In this document: positions 1 to 13,200 of the stretch, one piece after another
Layout of the letters: each line of letters starts with the position of its first letter
Position numbering within the stretch: the stretch's first letter is position 1
From: Pomacea canaliculata
Taxonomy: Eukaryota; Mollusca; Gastropoda; Architaenioglossa; Ampullariidae
Direction of reading: 5' to 3'
Assembly: GCF_003073045.1 (NCBI RefSeq)
Contig: NC_037597.1
Coordinates: forward strand, 6,506,717 to 6,570,716
DNA: 64,000 nt
Notes under the pieces: model-generated
Databases searched by the model: none
What the model was told of the DNA's origin: nothing
The model's input: the letters and a program-made list of their open reading frames with translations, nothing else
Translations under genes and position numbers: made by a program

Positions 1-751
1 TTGTGAATAAACACGTAAAAAGTATACAGAATCACGATAGCCTGCTAAATGGAATCTGCAAATAAAATAATAATTTAAAATGTGAGCAAAATAGTATTAA
101 TCAGCCAATAGTGAAACTGAGTATTTTTTCCTTTAGCGTTATTAGTCATACTAATGAAAAAAAAAAACCAAAAAAACAAATTGCTGTGTCATTATTCACC
201 GTATCGCTCCATCGCTGCCCGAAGATGAGGTTTATCTTTAACTTATTGAAAACAAAATAGTGTTTTCATCTGGCAATCTTAGTACGAACAGCAATGGTAA
301 TTAACTACCGAAGTGTACGTCGTCTGTTCCAGACAATATTGATACGGATATATCTATTTTCGCCAAGTAAATGTAAACACAGAGCATACGTTAAACTAGA
401 GTTTTAGCTTTTTCTACACGATATTCAATTTCATAAATTAATGAACTTTGAAAAACTGTTGCAGTCTCCATCAGTTTGTTCCTAACGAAAAGTAAAGTTT
501 CCTTGTGCTGGTATTTCCCATCATCCCCACGATTTGTCGTGACGTCACACAGCAAAACAAATTTGGTCGCAGAGCCCTGGCCATAGTTCGGGTGTCCTTT
601 GTTTTCCTTTGTGTGCTGACTATGGTTTGTGTTTCCCGACCAATACAAACCATAGTTAAGCAGTGAAGCAATACTGGCATCGTCTTCAGGTTCCGAAGAC
701 GGTGGTGTTTCGCCCCCACCGCGCAAAAAGCTACGCATCTCTTGTGGTAAC
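1..751 (+). other. Upstream region and probable 5' UTR of WDR26
   Basis: No coding exon is supported here. The first 400 bases are AT-rich; from about 480 the composition becomes richer in CpG up to the WDR26 start codon, as expected for a housekeeping promoter and 5' UTR. A long open frame on the opposite strand (391-915) is only the antisense of this CpG-rich stretch and of WDR26 exon 1. No TATA box was identified. Confidence 0.45.
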
Positions 752-3700
752 ATGCAGGCCAATGGCTGCCCACAGCACAATGGAGAGAGCGAGGAGGCGA
801 CGACATCGCAACAGAACGGATTGTGTCCTGCTGCGAACGGAGATATAATCGAAAATTCAAAATCTTCGTCAATGAAGGCCTTGTCGAGAACTGACCAAGA
901 CATTGTTCGTCTCATCGGCCAGCATTTGCGAGGCCTTGGACTGAAGTAAGCGGATTGTTACACAGGATTAAAGTTGCAGCTGCATGGAGTTCTAAAACTA
1001 AATACTGTCATATTTTGCGGGTTGCTTACACTTTGAATGAAATAAAATACAAGTTTCCACTCCCCTCTTTAACAGTTATGTAGCTATTTTTTAGTCGAAA
1101 ACAATTCTGCATTGTTCAAGCAGACTGCTACAGTAAATCGTAGTTACCAGAGAGTGGCAGTTGTGAGCTTAAAAATCGATGCCAAATGGATTTTGGCAAT
1201 TTCATTTGCATCCAGTGCTTAGTTTTGGATTGATTTTAAGATTTAAACACAAGTAAATAATCACTGGAGACAATCTCCCTAATTTCAGCCAAACAGCAGA
1301 GCAACTCATCGCAGAGTCGGGATGCATGCTGGAACACCCATCAGCAGCAAAATTCAGGACTCACGTCATGGAGGGTGACTGGGAGAAGGTAGAAAACACC
1401 AGTTTAAAGCGTGTATTGTCAGCACTAGATCTTATTTATATTCCAGAATATGCGTCTCTTTGAAATTGAATACATGCTATAAGACTAGATCTCGAATAGT
1501 TTAAATATCACTAGAGTTATTTTTGTGTTATGTGATCACGTGTGATTAAAAGTACTTTCTCAGTATTGAAAGTTAGGCTTTTGTACCTGTTCAGAAGCAG
1601 TGTTATTTTTTTTTTAGGTTCTAGCTGATATTGAAGAGCTGATGGCAACCATAGTGAGCTGTGTGCTATTTTCAGATCAGCTGTATGATTTGCATGTCAC
1701 ATGACCCATCTGTATGTCTGGAAATACAAAGACAAATATATTTAAATATAATGAACATATTTTTCTGTTGGTTACATTTTATTTGCAAAACATCACTGAC
1801 TATAATGAGTGTTACAAAAGTTTATTGTTTATATTGTGGTAAAAAATACCTGACCCAAAATGCAGAATGAGGTCATCTGAAATCAGGTCAGACTTAGCTC
1901 TGTACTTTTTTTATTTGAACAAAAGAGTGAATTAAGTAATATGTATATTGACATTAGTAAATGCAAGTATTTTTTGTATTACTGCTTGCTAATGGTTCAG
2001 TAGTAAAAAGTTTGAATGATTTAAGACTGTCAACATTTTATCTGTAATTTTCAAATGTTGATAATCATTACCATGTACAGTATTACATCCAGTTCCACAC
2101 ACAAAGTGCAGCAAGACTTATGTGTTAATTTTACTGGCCAAATGATGAAACTGAGAACACAGTGTAGTAATAATAATAATGGCTTTTAATAATAGTAATG
2201 ATAATAGGATTTATGCCTGGAGAATAAGTAACCAGTAAATTGGTTGAAAAATAGATAAAAGTAACAGCACCTGTGGATGTGCTTAAGAAACAGAGAGCTG
2301 TACGTTTGTGTCTGAAACTGCTTTTGTTATTCATAATTTAGTGTGAGTATGATTACTTTTTTACTTCAGGCTGATCATGACCTAAGTGAGTTGAAGAACA
2401 TGGTGGAGTGCTCACAAGGAACCCTGGTAAGTTGATGAGTATCTTCAAAGCACCAATGACATGCCAAGTACCTCATTTTACTTGAAGGCTGCTATAAACT
2501 TATAAACATCTTTTGGTCTTTGATAAGCTACTGAAAACTGTTCTTCGACATCTAAATGTGTAACCAAGACACTCTATTTTCAGAAAATGAAGTTCCTTAT
2601 CTTGGAACAGAAGTACTTAGAATACCTAGAGGATGGGCGAGTCATGGAAGCACTGCATTGCCTACGCCATGAGCTCACACCTTTGAAATACAACACAGAA
2701 CGTGTCCATGCCCTCAGCACGTGAGTGTCTGGCTAAGCTTAAGTATTTTCTGAGATCAAATTTTGGCATTTGCTCACTTTTATGAGTTTGGTGTAAATAA
2801 ACGCCAAAGTTTGTAAATGCAGATTCGGTAATCACAACAAGTCTAGTCAACCAACTGAACTTTGATTTTATAGTGTCTTTGTACTTGAGAAAATGTTTAA
2901 AGGCAAGTCAGCTTCCTTTTGAATGAAACAAAGTAAAAGGCTTGTGTAATTTACAAGAGTGCATATATATATATTATCTTTTATTAGGTATTTACTAGAG
3001 TTTAAAGAGTAGAGGGCTACACTTTGTGAGACCACAAACTCGGGGGACCTGGATCATGTCATGCTTGTATATGAGATCACCCTCATCAATGCAGGTTGTT
3101 AATGTAGCAATGAAAATTATTTTTCTAAAATCACATTTTAATCTAACCTACCAGGGCAACTCCTAACTTTGTGTCATACTTTTGATATTTTTATCAGGTA
3201 CATGATGTGTAGCAATCCTGAGGATCTTCGTGAAACAGCATCATGGGAAGGGAAAGGCCCAGAATCTCGACAAAAACTGGTGGAGAAACTTCAAAGTGAG
3301 ATGCTGCCTTGAATGATGGTGGAAATTTCTTTGGAACTTCTTTATAATTGCTGTGCATGTTTTTAGCACATTAGGAGTAGATGGGGGAGGTATTATGGGG
3401 AGCGGGTATTTAAGAGTGGGGAAAGAAGAAATGGTGTACAAAAATTTTGATTTGATAGAACTGTTTTCTTTGCTGTAGTGTTTTTGCCACCAAGTGTCAT
3501 GTTGCCTCCACGCCGACTGCTGACACTTCTTAACCAGGCTGTTGATCAGCAACGTGAGCGCTGTCCCTTTCACAACACACGCCTCGACAATGACCCCTCA
3601 TCTGTATGCCTCCTGATTGACCACGCTTGCAGCAAGTTCGTCTTACGATTGTATATCATAATTAAAACTATTGAATAATACCTGAATTAAAACAATTTTT

Positions 3701-6700
3701 TTTTTAAGTATTACTCATCTTTTGACTACATTTTTAAAATAGTATTTAGTTAAAGTCTCCTTTAACTGTCTCAGTATAGATCAGTAATGGGGAAAGTTTG
3801 AATTTTTATTATCAGTGAGAATCAAAGGATTCTTTGAATTCGCCCAACTTTAAATTTGACGAAAATGAAGAACTTTTAATGCGTACTGTACGCAATTTTT
3901 TGCGTAATCAGAAGCCCTGATAATATATGTCTCCAGAATTATAACATGTTATTTAATTTACTTTTGTGTGTGTTTATAAATAAGATATGCATAAGACCGC
4001 TATTTTTGGAGCTTGAGCTTTGAAGAGAGTTTTCATTATAAATTATTTTGGCAACCTATGCTTCACAGGAAATGTGGTAATCTTTTTTTTGTATTTGCAG
4101 AGATCAATTTCCATGTTTCACAACACAGATTTTGCACGATCATTGTGATGAAGTGTGGTTCTGCCGCTTTTCACCTGATGGTACAAAATTGGCCTCGGGT
4201 TCTAAAGATGGCACTTTAATTATATGGGATGTAGATTTGGTAAGCAAACTGAATTGTATCATAGGCATAAAACAATGGTAACCTTTTGAGCCAGGGTCTC
4301 AGGTGGTCTTCATCTTGAAGATCCATAAGTACTTGTTTTGTCTACATTTTATAGTACTGTGTACACATTTTAAGTAGTTTCTTTCATAGCAAAAAAAGTA
4401 CTTCAGCAGTACTAGCAACAGTGGCAATAGTTTTTTAGTAGAAGCACATTTTATGGTAAATATTTTGCTAAAAAGTAGGTAGAAGAATCTGGGGTTTTCT
4501 TGGTTTGTTTTTTTTTGTAGTTTGTCAGGCATCATCCGTTTAGATTTAGATAAAGAGTCTTGTTAAATGGCCCCAGGTAGTGTATGCTTGTCATAGGTGA
4601 AAATCACTTTACAAGATGATGGATGTGTTTTAAAATATCCATAATTTTGGATTATGATTGTGATCTTAGTCTGCATAACTCTTAACAACATAAGCCAAAC
4701 TATTTTTTATCTCTGTTAGGAAACACATGAAGTTCGGACAAGAAAGACACTTGACAACCATTCATATGGCATAGCATTCATAGCTTGGAGTCCTGACAGC
4801 TCACACGTTATTGCTTGTGGACCAGATGACTGTGCAGAGCTTTGGATATGGAATGTGAATGTGAGTTAAGTACTAAGCAGCAAATGTCTCATTGATATTT
4901 CTTGGGTCTTGAGCTCTGAATGCCTTTTGTTTTTTTGCTGTAATGTAGAATATTTTCATTTTGGTTTAGTGAAAGCCTGTTAAAATGTATTTTCAAAGTT
5001 CTGTTATCCTGAAAATGAATCAGCCTTTGCAAGCTCATTTACACAAATGCTCATGAATGTGAATTTAGGGGGGCTGGTTGAAGAGAAGGAAAAATAAAAA
5101 TTGAAGTGTACTGTAGGTTGAGTTAAAGAAGGTTACAAGAAAAAGCAGCTTAGGTTGTTTTTTTGCTGTTGAGAAAAGGAATTCAGATAATAGATCAGTT
5201 AGGCTTTTATACTAAGAACAGTCAGGAAATAAACACCCGTTTCCCTTGGCCTGTACTTTTACACAAGCATTATGGATCTGGAAAAAAAATCAATAGTTGT
5301 GCTAGATGAAACATTTCCAAACCCAGCTATTTGCATTAGACCGTAAAGGAAATGACTTTGATGAGAAAGTTAAGAAATTTCTGTCACCGCATTCTTTTCT
5401 TCATGGAAATAGCTCTGGTAACCAGTTCAAAAGTAAAATGCTAAACTGCAAAAATTGGTTCCTCATAAATGCAATTTTATATTTATTTTGATAACCATGA
5501 GTTATAAGCCCTTATTTCTATTTGAGATGTGACTGTGTAAGTCTACTGCCTGCAAAAATCAACTATCAGAGGGTGACACAGTCTACATAACCATTTGTGT
5601 AAAAGACTTACAATCTCATTGGCTGTATCTCATTCCATTTTGATTTACAAAAAACTGCACTTTATGATTGCTCGAGATAGGAACAATTGATGCCCGCTTA
5701 TTTTCTGCTTACATGTCTTATTGTTCTTTTATCTCATTTAGTTTTTTCTTTTGAAAACAGGGTATTCTTGTGCATTCCAGGGTAATTATCTCATCATATT
5801 CTTGTGTAAAGGTTGGGTCCTCTGTTGTGCAATGGATACTTAATCTGATCAGCATTCAACTGCACCTAATTACAACACTCAACTACTTCGTTACAACACA
5901 TGTGCATTCACACTATCAATAAAGTAGATATGTACATGTATATATAAAAAGAAGATATAATTAAGCAAAAGGAACATATAAATCATATATACATAAACAA
6001 CAATTATTTCAACACCATTGCTAGCTATTGATACTCGGCTCCTTAGCTTGTTGGCGATATTCTTTCACTCTTGATGACGCTAAAGTTCCACAGGAACTGA
6101 ACAGTCAACATTCCACAGTTTGCTCTTATCATCCGCAGTCCGCAAGTATAATTCACATTTCACGTGTATCATGCACAGCTTGCATATATAATTTCAGTTT
6201 ATATATATATAATCCACCGTCCTTTGGGAATCTATACTCCCATGAACTTGATCCACACAAGTTTGCTTCTCACAACGGAATGTCTTCTGTAGGCGGACCT
6301 TCGCTTGTCAGCATGCAGATTCGGAAAAGTGACAAGTTTCTATTTGTCTGAGGCTGAGTTGCCCCTCAGCATGTTTGGTGTCTCTGGTCACTCCTTGATC
6401 TCAGAGCAATTCAGAAAGTTAGCAGGTACTCAAACTTTCCACTCTGCTCCCATGTGTTCAGGTCAGCGTGTCCGGTGCCACTGGTCACAATTTATGGCCC
6501 CCGCCATGAAAATTCTTTCATCCTGATTAATAGGAGTGGTGATAACATGACCAGTGCACTGTTAGTGGTCTAAACTCTAAACAAACTTTGCGCTAAAAGT
6601 AAAAATCTGTTTTCTACATCTTGATTTGCAAATAAGTTAATTGCATATAGAAAGCACTGGTTAAGCACTGGTTTGAATACTTGATCATCTGTGAACATAA

Positions 6701-9700
6701 TGTCCATGTGCAGACAGGTGATCTCAGACAGAAGCTCAGCCATTCCCCAGAAGACAGTTTGACGAGTGCTACCTGGCAGCCTGATGGTCGTAAATTTATA
6801 GCAGGTGGCACGCGAGGCCAGTTTACATTTGTGTAAGTTGTATCCTGTCTGTATAGTCGATGAATTTATATATGCCACAATTGTAAGTAAAACATTAACT
6901 GAACTCTCTGTCTTATATCTTTGTTATTATTTGATAAAAGGATGCATGGAGCAGATTACTTGGCTATAGCTACATCTTGGACACAACATTAGAAGTATTT
7001 TGTTTCATAAATGGATTTGTATACAAAGAATGCATTGACTGTCAGTGTATAAAGTGTCATATTAAAACTATACAAGAACATGGACCTTGTAACAGTATCT
7101 TTGCCAGTGCTATTGCTATGTTTCAAAAAAAATTTCACTTTGCTCACCATGTAGGATAAATATTCACCACCAACCCCCTCCCCTCCAAAAAAAAGCAATT
7201 TATTAAAAATGCTATTGTAGGTTTTGTGTAACTTATACTTGTGCCCCTTGTATTGTTTATGATAATAAAAAAGTGTTTGATGAGAGCATTTTTAATATAT
7301 ATACGTAAAAATAAAATTGCATAGGAAAAGTTGGATTTTTTTTTATTCCTAAAAGCTTCTCTGCGTGTTACAGTTTCCATACCAAAAAAGGTCTTATATT
7401 TGATTTCTCTCTTGCATGTTTCTATACAGGATTTAGATGGCAATGTCTTAGATAACTGGGAGGGTGTTCGTGTACAGTGCCTTGTTTGTCAACCAGACAG
7501 CAAGATAGTTCTTGCTGCAGACACCCATCATCGTATCAGGGGATACAATTTTGACGATTTAACAGACTTTCATATGTAAGTCATACATCTGAAATTGCTA
7601 AATGACAGAATGTTTCTGAAAGCTGTTAGAAAGGATCATTTTATATTAGAATGTTTACTTTTTTAAAAAATGAATTTTAATCTTGCCTAATATATTGGGC
7701 TTATTAATTTTTATGTTGAAATGTTTTGCTTCAGATTGCAAGAGGACCACCCTATTATGTCTTTCTCAATTAATGACACAGGGAGGCTAGCATTACTAAA
7801 TGTAGCCACTCAGGTCAGTGTGCTATATACTTGGCTGTATTTAAAATGAAAAGGTATTTCTTATTCAGGAAAGTAGCTAGATCATTGTCTTTAACAGATT
7901 CTACTTTACCTTCATAGCAACAGTCTTGCAGTAGTAAAGATAAACCTATTTCTTATAGAAGTAATGTAAACAAGATTTGTAAGCGTGGGTTGCTTTCAAC
8001 ATTCTATGCTGTTTCTTTTACAGGGAGTACATTTATGGGATATCAAAGACAGAGTGTTGGTACGGAAGTTTCAGGGAGTGACACAAGGCTACTATACTAT
8101 CTTCTCATGCTTTGGTGGCCTCAATCAGGACTTTATTGCCAGCGGCAGTGAAGGTTTTATTGTCTTTCTTTCAGGCCGTCTAAAGATGATTGCATGTGTG
8201 CATGCGTGTGTGCGGGCAGCGGCACATGCCATTTCTGTTGTGAGTGGTAGTAAAGTGGAAAGACTGCGAGGATCATTGATAGACAGTTTAGATCCAGTCA
8301 CTGGCACATAAATTTTTGTAGGTCCGCTTTATTGGACTGGCAGAGTGGCTATAACCTCTGACTTCATGACAACATAGAACAGATTCACAACCAAGTCATC
8401 ATCTTTACTGATGCTTTCTCAGTCTTGGAAGCCCTCTTAAACAGCCAGAACATGGCAGAACATGGAACTGAATGCCCTTGCATTCAGATTTGAGGATTCC
8501 ACAACAATCCACAGAACAGTCTTACGGTGCAATATCCTTGACAATGAGGCAGCTAGCAGACTGGCAAAGGAGTTAGAGAGGCTGGTCCAGGAGACCCCCA
8601 GTCAGCTTTACTGATGCCAAGAACATAATTAAAGGCAAGCAAAAGAAAAAGGGCTCCAGTTGCAGTCAAGACCCACTTGACAGGAGAGAGAGAGTAAAAA
8701 AAAAAAGAGATGGAAATTATAAGACTGAGAGCGTGTCACTCTGGGACACCATATGTTCATCAAATTTCATATTGGAGAGTCTCCAGAGTACTCCTGTGGC
8801 ATGGCTCCAATGATGATGGCCCATTTCCTGCAGGACTGCCCAACCCACCAGAATCTATGAGCAGAGACATGGCCTCAATAAACATATCTTTGGATCCCTA
8901 CGGTGTCTACAGCACAGAGCAGACTTTGTCAGGGCATCTGAAGCTATTGTCTGAGCGTTCAGTGGGAAAAAAGAAAGAAGATATTCGACTTGAAGAAGAA
9001 ATCAAGCCTTTATAATCATGCACATATCTTTACCCATGTAGCATTACCAGGTTTACAAGATCATTGCTTTCAAAGTTTTCTCTGGCTCTCTAACTTCATA
9101 GCTTCATACCAGTGACTGTTTACCAAACTTGCTTGATTTCCTGACTTGCGAGGTTTATATTTTTTCATGTTTGGTTGTAGCTGCCTGAGAGAAATGATAA
9201 AATCTCATGGGTGTGCTTCTTTTTCTTGAAATGATTTAACCAGAAAGAAGGTTGGATATAAAAAGCTGGGAGATACATGAACTTTGCCATATAGATCTGC
9301 TGATTTATTCTTTTCATCATTTCTTGATAAGAAAGATGCTTTTATGTTAGTTACAGCACTTTGAAATAAGTTAAAGTCCAAATGACCTTTGATTAATCCT
9401 TTTCACAGATCATAAGGTATACATCTGGCACATTAAGCGTGATCAGCCAGTGGTGGTATTAGAGGGTCACACACGCACAGTTAACTGTGTCCATTGGAAC
9501 CCCAAACAGCCAAGCATGCTTGCATCAGCTTCTGACGATGGGACTATTCGCATCTGGGGGCCTCTGTCTAAAGTACGGCAAGGTCAGAGGCAATTTAGAT
9601 TTAAATATGTGTGGATATTTATATATGAATATTGTTTCTTGGTGGAGGTTGTTTACCAGAGAAACTGCTGTTTGCATGCTTTGAATAGTCAGCTTGAATT

Positions 9701-10202
9701 AAGAGTTTGCTGTATGATTTCAAGAGAGAAATGAGTCATTGGTTAGGGAGCAAAAGAACAGCTATTATGTACTTGTGAGAGTTCCACCATGTTAAAATAC
9801 CTGTCGTAATTAAAAAACATTTTTTGAAGTGGAAGGAAATAAGTTGATTTTTTTTTAAAGTTAAATTGAACACACTGTGTCTAGCTTTATTAGAACAGCT
9901 TTAAACAGAAAATACTTATAATGCTAATTAGAAGTCATTTAACACAATGGAAGCATGCCACTTGAGACTCTTAAACATTTATGTTTGTATAAAACCATAA
10001 GAAGTGATGTTTCGTAGATGTGAAAAGTTTGTATTGAGTACAACAGAGTGCCATGCATGTGCTAGTCCTTTATTCCTTTATGTACATTTACAAAGTTTAA
10101 GAATCATATCTGCCAGTAAGAATTTCGGATTACTGTTTCTGTCTGCACCTTCTTACCTGTTTAATTGCAGACAGCGAATCTGGCCGTAGTACACCAGTAT
10201 GA
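752..10202 (+). CDS. WDR26: WD repeat-containing protein 26 (CTLH/GID E3 ligase subunit), 14 exons, 566 aa
   Basis: Exons: 752-945, 1289-1388, 2370-2426, 2584-2720, 3198-3295, 3479-3635, 4101-4239, 4720-4860, 6714-6830, 7430-7575, 7735-7813, 8024-8153, 9409-9582, 10171-10202. All junctions are GT-AG, and the lengths sum to 1701 nt with one open frame. The protein starts MQANG like human WDR26, then has a LisH motif (about 45-77), a CTLH segment (about 80-150, ending near [13 protein letters not shown]) and WD40 repeats from about 228 to 555 (for example [17 protein letters not shown] and [15 protein letters not shown]). The short tail [11 protein letters not shown] replaces the human C-terminus. 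In animals and yeast (Gid7) this protein is a scaffold and substrate-recruiting subunit of the CTLH ubiquitin ligase in cytosol and nucleus. Exon 9 must use donor GTGTAA; the stronger-looking GTAAGT two bases later would shift the frame. The exon 12 donor GTTTTA is weak. The gene looks functional. Confidence 0.96.
5750..6530. repeat. Unidentified compositionally distinct block in WDR26 intron 8
   Basis: This stretch of the long intron between exons 8 and 9 is less AT-rich and carries more CpG and CA/TG-rich words than its surroundings, with a TA-rich patch near 6195-6215. It has no convincing open frame and no clear terminal repeats. It may be an inserted, aged mobile element of unknown class; nothing in it could be matched to a family. 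Confidence 0.2.
8375..9015 (+). mobile_element. LINE relic: RNase H domain and ORF2 C-terminus
   Basis: In WDR26 intron 12, three reading-frame pieces in order resemble the end of a non-LTR retrotransposon ORF2: [17 protein letters not shown] (RNase H-like, near 8400-8450), [18 protein letters not shown] (near 8715-8770, like the usual RLRTGHxRL...H motif) and [13 protein letters not shown] (near 8820-8860, like the usual AEHILxxCPxH motif). Stops and frame changes separate the pieces, so the copy is dead. It lies in the sense direction of the host gene. The clade (Jockey-like or another RNase H-bearing LINE) is not certain. Confidence 0.65.
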
Positions 10203-13200
10203 CAGCGTGGGTGCTATTGTGTGTAGCAGCTTCCATCCTATACGTCATCCTGATGTCATCTCATGCACTTCCTCTGACCATGTCTCCACCTGATGGTTTT
10301 GAAGGCAACCACACTCGACTGAAAGGATCTGTTTCCAAACTGCAGCAATGGAGCAGAAAAAACATTGCTGTCCACCCACATTCACATGACCACCTTCCAC
10401 CCTCCCTCAAAAAAAAAAAGAAAAAATGCTGGAGCATGCAAAAAAACCCATCCTTCTCCCTGGATTGGTGGGGGAGTGTTTTCTTGGAGCAGGAGTTTTG
10501 TGTTGATGCTGTCGGGATTTTTGTGTTAAGAGTTGCTGGATGCTATGACATCTCATTTGATGATGGTAATGTGGACTGTGATGGAGAACATTTTTGTGGA
10601 TGATTCTTGAGCAGGAAAAAACCCCAGCTAGACCAATAACGGTACAATCCAGTACAATCATGAGTGTGAATTAAAAAAAAGAAAATTGAACCTCGGCATC
10701 TTGCTGTGATGAGTGGGAGACGGGGTAGTAGAGGGTGAGAGAGAGGTCACCTATTCACAGTTGTAACTTATGTGGTAGGTGTTTGATGCACACAGTCATA
10801 AACTGGACTCCACGTGGGTTTACTTTGCCTTCTGATTAAATCATTAAGAAAATTTCAGAGTGCATAGAAGAGTTGGTCATATTTCAAAGGATGTCAGATG
10901 GGTGTTACAACATAACTGTTTGCGAGTTGTTTTGATACTGTTGTGGAGGGTGATAGTATGGGGCCTCTGTGATAGAATGTGTCTGATGGGTAGGGAAGAG
11001 GATGTACTGCAGTTGTTCTGATTGGTGTATGTAAAGATGATTTAGTTCTTCATGCTTGCTTCAGTGCTTTTGAACATCTATATGACATTGCTTACAAAAC
11101 TGGCATAATCTTTTGCTTTCTTCTTGCTCTTTTTCCATGACTCCTCAAGCTAGGAAACTTAGGATTGAGAGAGTAATTTTTGTTTGTTTTTGCACATGGC
11201 TGGCGTCTAAACAAGGTAGACCTGCACTTCCTGTAAACTGAAGGATGAATTTTATAATTAGGATCACCACTTCATAGGGAGAAGAAGAAGAAAAGAGAAT
11301 TTGGGTAGCGTAGTCAAAATTAATGGCTTGATGGTGGCAAGAAAGAGCGACATTTTGTTCCTCAGATGTGGCAGCTTGACAGCTTTATTGGCCTAAAAAA
11401 ATGGTATTGTCATAAGGCATTCATTAATGTTTTGAGCCTCTAAGGATGTGTATATGGATATGTGCTACACGGAACTGACTAGTGGGATATTGGGTAAGGC
11501 AAGGGTGCAAAGGCAATAGAGAAGGGCAGGACAAATATATTACTCTGCGCATTGTTATTCCCTGCAAAAACTTGAATAATTTTGGTTACTTTTCACCTAT
11601 TCACATTGGCTGACTGAAGGATTTTTAAATAATTTTGTTGTTGTTTGTTGGTTCTCCTACTTTTCTGTCTTAACACCCATTTTCCTTTGTTAGATATTTT
11701 TTTTTGATTCAAGAAAAGCTTGCTTTTTATTATCGCTTGACAAGTAAAAGAAATGTCTTTTTTGTAGAGGAATTATGTAGAAGTCATTGTTATGGCAGAG
11801 ATGTTGGCTAGGCCCATAAGTACAGGTGAAAGACTTGCCAGTAGGAGAGACAGGGTCATAACAAAGATGTGCCCTTCAAAAAAGCCAAAGCCGACGGCTT
11901 CATAAATTTAGGTCTTGCTGAAATCATGAGTTTTACTTCCAGTGTTCACATCTTATTAACAGCAATTGAGCTTAAGTTTATTTATTAGGACATTAATAAG
12001 TCTTGAGTGATATTCAGTCTTACAATATTCTTCTCACTCATAAAGTCAGTAGTAATATTTTAGCTGGGAAAAATGTGCTTTTTTTAACTTTAAAAAAGAA
12101 AAATTTACATTAATCTTGCACTGAAGATAACATTTATTAAAAAATAATATACTTTGAAATAGAAATAATAACTAAATTTTTAGTAGAGTGTGAACTTCCC
12201 TTGATATCTGAATCGCACGTAGTGAATGAACTTTTTTTAGGTGTCCACAGTGGTGACATTTTTGTAACTTTTTAAAGATGCAGACATGAATGAAACATTT
12301 TATTGGATTTGTAAGAATATAGTAAAGTTATCTTTGGGAGATATTGCAGATGCTGATTTAATCCGAAGGTCTTACAGAAAATAGGGACTGAGGGAGAGTA
12401 GTAGTTGGAGAGATTGTGTGTGGGTAACAGTATAGTTTTGATTCTTACGTGATGTGATGGCAAAATTACTAGCTGTTAGAGAGTTGATGGTTTTTCTAGA
12501 CACCATTTTGCACTGTACTTGAGCAGTATTGCCTGAAAGTGTACCTGTATAAAAAACATATATATGATGAAAGTATAGAAAATATAAGTTCTGCCAAAAA
12601 AAGGAAGGAAATAGCCAGCACTACAAAATGTATGTGATTAAAAAGATGGGATCCAAAACTTAGGAAGGGGATTACATTCGCTTGTGTATATCATGCATGA
12701 ACTTTTGTTATGTCTTGCCAGTCCTTGGTTGTTAAAACTAATATACACCTTCCTTTGAATTGAAAGCACTTGGTAAAGCTTACAATGTATTTTTTTTCCT
12801 GGATGCTGATTTGAGACCATACTGCAATGACATGTATGCACGTTGAGAGCTGTGTGTTTAGAGCATTCTAAGAAGTGGCCTGTGAAAATTCCTCCTGAAG
12901 AAGTTCGTTTATTGCTGGCTTTCATCAGCTACCACCCAGTTTTAGCAGAACTCTTCCTATGCAGGTGAAGCTGCTAGAGCAACCTTGTAAATGTTGTGCA
13001 GCTCTTTTTGCAAGGGTTGATCTGACTGATCATGGGAGCAGCATATGTTCCTGTCAAAGTGTTTAAAGAAAGGAAATTAAAAATTATGTCAGTGACTTAA
13101 AAATATGCTGGTTTTTTAAAGACTTGTAAACATACAGTAGATAGATTTTTTTTTGTTTTGTTTTGTTTTTGCTGGCCTGGTCTTCATTTTTTAGAAATGT

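Noticed and set aside
391-915. 174-codon open frame on the minus strand
   Set aside because: It is antisense to the CpG-rich WDR26 5' region and exon 1; it has no recognisable domain and WDR26 exon 1 is certain on the plus strand.
10199-10603. 134-codon plus-strand frame after WDR26
   Set aside because: It overlaps the WDR26 stop codon, includes a poly-Lys stretch from an A run, and has no family resemblance; it is 3' UTR.
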